Assembly: GCA_050741915.1 (NCBI GenBank)
Contig: JBOGEX010000154.1
Span: forward strand, 1 to 5,685
DNA length: 5,685 nt
Direction: 5' to 3'
DNA from: JACCTH01 sp050741915
GTDB taxonomy: Bacteria; Actinomycetota; Acidimicrobiia; Spongiisociales; ZC4RG35
Position numbers and translations under genes: made by a program. The notes below the pieces were generated by a model. That model saw only the letters and a program-made list of their open reading frames with translations, was not told where the DNA came from and ran no database searches. Below, piece after piece: positions 5,412-5,685 of this stretch; positions within the stretch are counted from its first letter, which is position 1, and the number at the start of each line of letters is the position of its first letter.

Positions 5412-5506
5412 TGCCGGCACCTTGCTTTGTGTTGTCCGTATTTTGTCCGTCAGAGGACGGAAAGGACTGCGAACTGACCAGTACTAACCAGGATGAAAAC
5501 GTCCGT
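5412..5506. repeat. Clustered short repeats and hairpin beside the tRNA fragment
   Basis: This gene-free stretch holds TGCCGGCA (perfect palindrome, 5412-5419) and TTGTCCGT twice, 11 bases apart (5432-5439, 5443-5450). The core GTCCGT occurs a third time at 5501-5506. There is also the hairpin TCCGTC-agag-GACGGA (5446-5461), and CTGACCAG/CTAACCAG as a 10-base-spaced pair (5474-5481, 5484-5491). Spacing near one helical turn suggests protein-binding sites, for instance integrase arm or excisionase sites. The hairpin could instead be a weak terminator for the lipoprotein genes, but it lacks a T tract after it. Confidence 0.4.
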
Positions 5507-5558
5507 GGCTATTGGCCTTCCTCCGTTTCGTCACTGTTTGTCTCGCCCTCGGCACCAG

Positions 5559-5603
5559 CTGTTAATCCGCAGGTTGCGAGTTCGACTCTCACCCCCCGGA
5601 GCA
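5559..5603 (+). other. tRNA-Asn 3'-half fragment; candidate attachment-site (att) remnant
   Basis: The stretch reads as anticodon loop CTGTTAA (5559-5565, anticodon GTT), 3' anticodon stem TCCGC (5566-5570), variable AGGTT, T-stem GCGAG (5576-5580), T-loop TTCGACT (5581-5587) and CTCAC (5588-5592, one C-A mismatch). It ends in an acceptor-like C-rich tail with GGAGCA (5598-5603). Bases 5554-5558 (ACCAG) cannot pair with TCCGC, and no D-arm or 5' acceptor is visible, so this is not a functional tRNA. Integrating elements often recombine between the anticodon loop and the 3' end of a tRNA gene, leaving exactly such a copy. The tail also looks one base off normal length, so the copy may be decaying. 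Confidence 0.62.
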
Positions 5604-5685
5604 AACGTCAAAGCTCGGGGTCGACGGCCTCATAACCGAGACTGGAAGCCGCGGCCTGTTGGCGGAGGTCGAAGGTGAGAAACTT
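5604..5685. other. Right edge, no gene recognised
   Basis: The last 82 bases hold only short open frames with no family resemblance. A loose inverted repeat CTCGG (about 5614-5618) / CCGAG (about 5636-5640) is present. If the tRNA fragment is an element boundary, this is the flanking chromosome. Confidence 0.3.

Noticed and set aside
5559..5603. Functional tRNA-Asn gene
   Set aside because: No pairing 5' anticodon stem, D-arm or 5' acceptor strand precedes the loop; only the 3' half is present.
5405..5635. 76-codon plus-strand frame through the tRNA fragment
   Set aside because: It reads through the tRNA T-arm and repeats, with Ser/Pro-rich composition and no ribosome site.
1..5685. CRISPR array, rRNA or insertion sequence
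   Set aside because: No regularly spaced repeats, rRNA motifs, transposase frame or terminal inverted repeats were seen.

Overview
The window is GC-rich, uses GTG starts alongside ATG, and carries lipoproteins with actinobacterial-looking signal peptides, including one with a GerMN domain. This suggests a high-GC Gram-positive or related bacterium, most likely actinobacterial (Acidimicrobiia-like). That placement is an inference; no marker gene is present.

Layout. (A) 3-946, plus strand: the 3' end of an ImmA/IrrE-family (COG2856) metallopeptidase-type regulator, followed with a one-base TAG/GTG overlap by a DUF4411 PIN-domain protein. This is a recognisable toxin-antitoxin-type pair. (B) 3491 down to 956, minus strand: a co-directional set that could be one operon. 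It starts with a long HEPN-domain protein split by a +1 frame change at a run of four C. A 31-codon small ORF follows, with a good Shine-Dalgarno overlapping the HEPN stop codon. Last come two tandem, related excisionase/MerR-type helix-turn-helix proteins with an ATGA overlap. The minus-strand set converges on the DUF4411 gene with 9 bases between stop codons. (C) 3618-5401, plus strand, divergent from the HEPN gene: a secreted lipoprotein whose C-terminal GerMN domain is cut by an in-frame TAG, then a small second lipoprotein overlapping the old end of the first gene by GTGA. (D) 5402-5685: no convincing gene, but clustered short repeats, a hairpin, and a 45-bp fragment resembling the 3' half of tRNA-Asn (anticodon loop to 3' end). 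No 5' half is present, which fits one end of an integrated element.

Taken together, the toxin-antitoxin pair, HEPN protein, paired excisionase-like HTH proteins and displaced tRNA 3' end look like the end of a genomic or defence island. The orientation of the tRNA fragment predicts that the island extends leftward, out of the window, toward an intact tRNA-Asn. The most interesting unit is the minus-strand HEPN / 31-aa / HTH / HTH cluster, which I do not recognise as a named system. Two genes (HEPN and GerMN lipoprotein) are each interrupted by a single lesion, so decay, assembly error and recoding all need to be separated.
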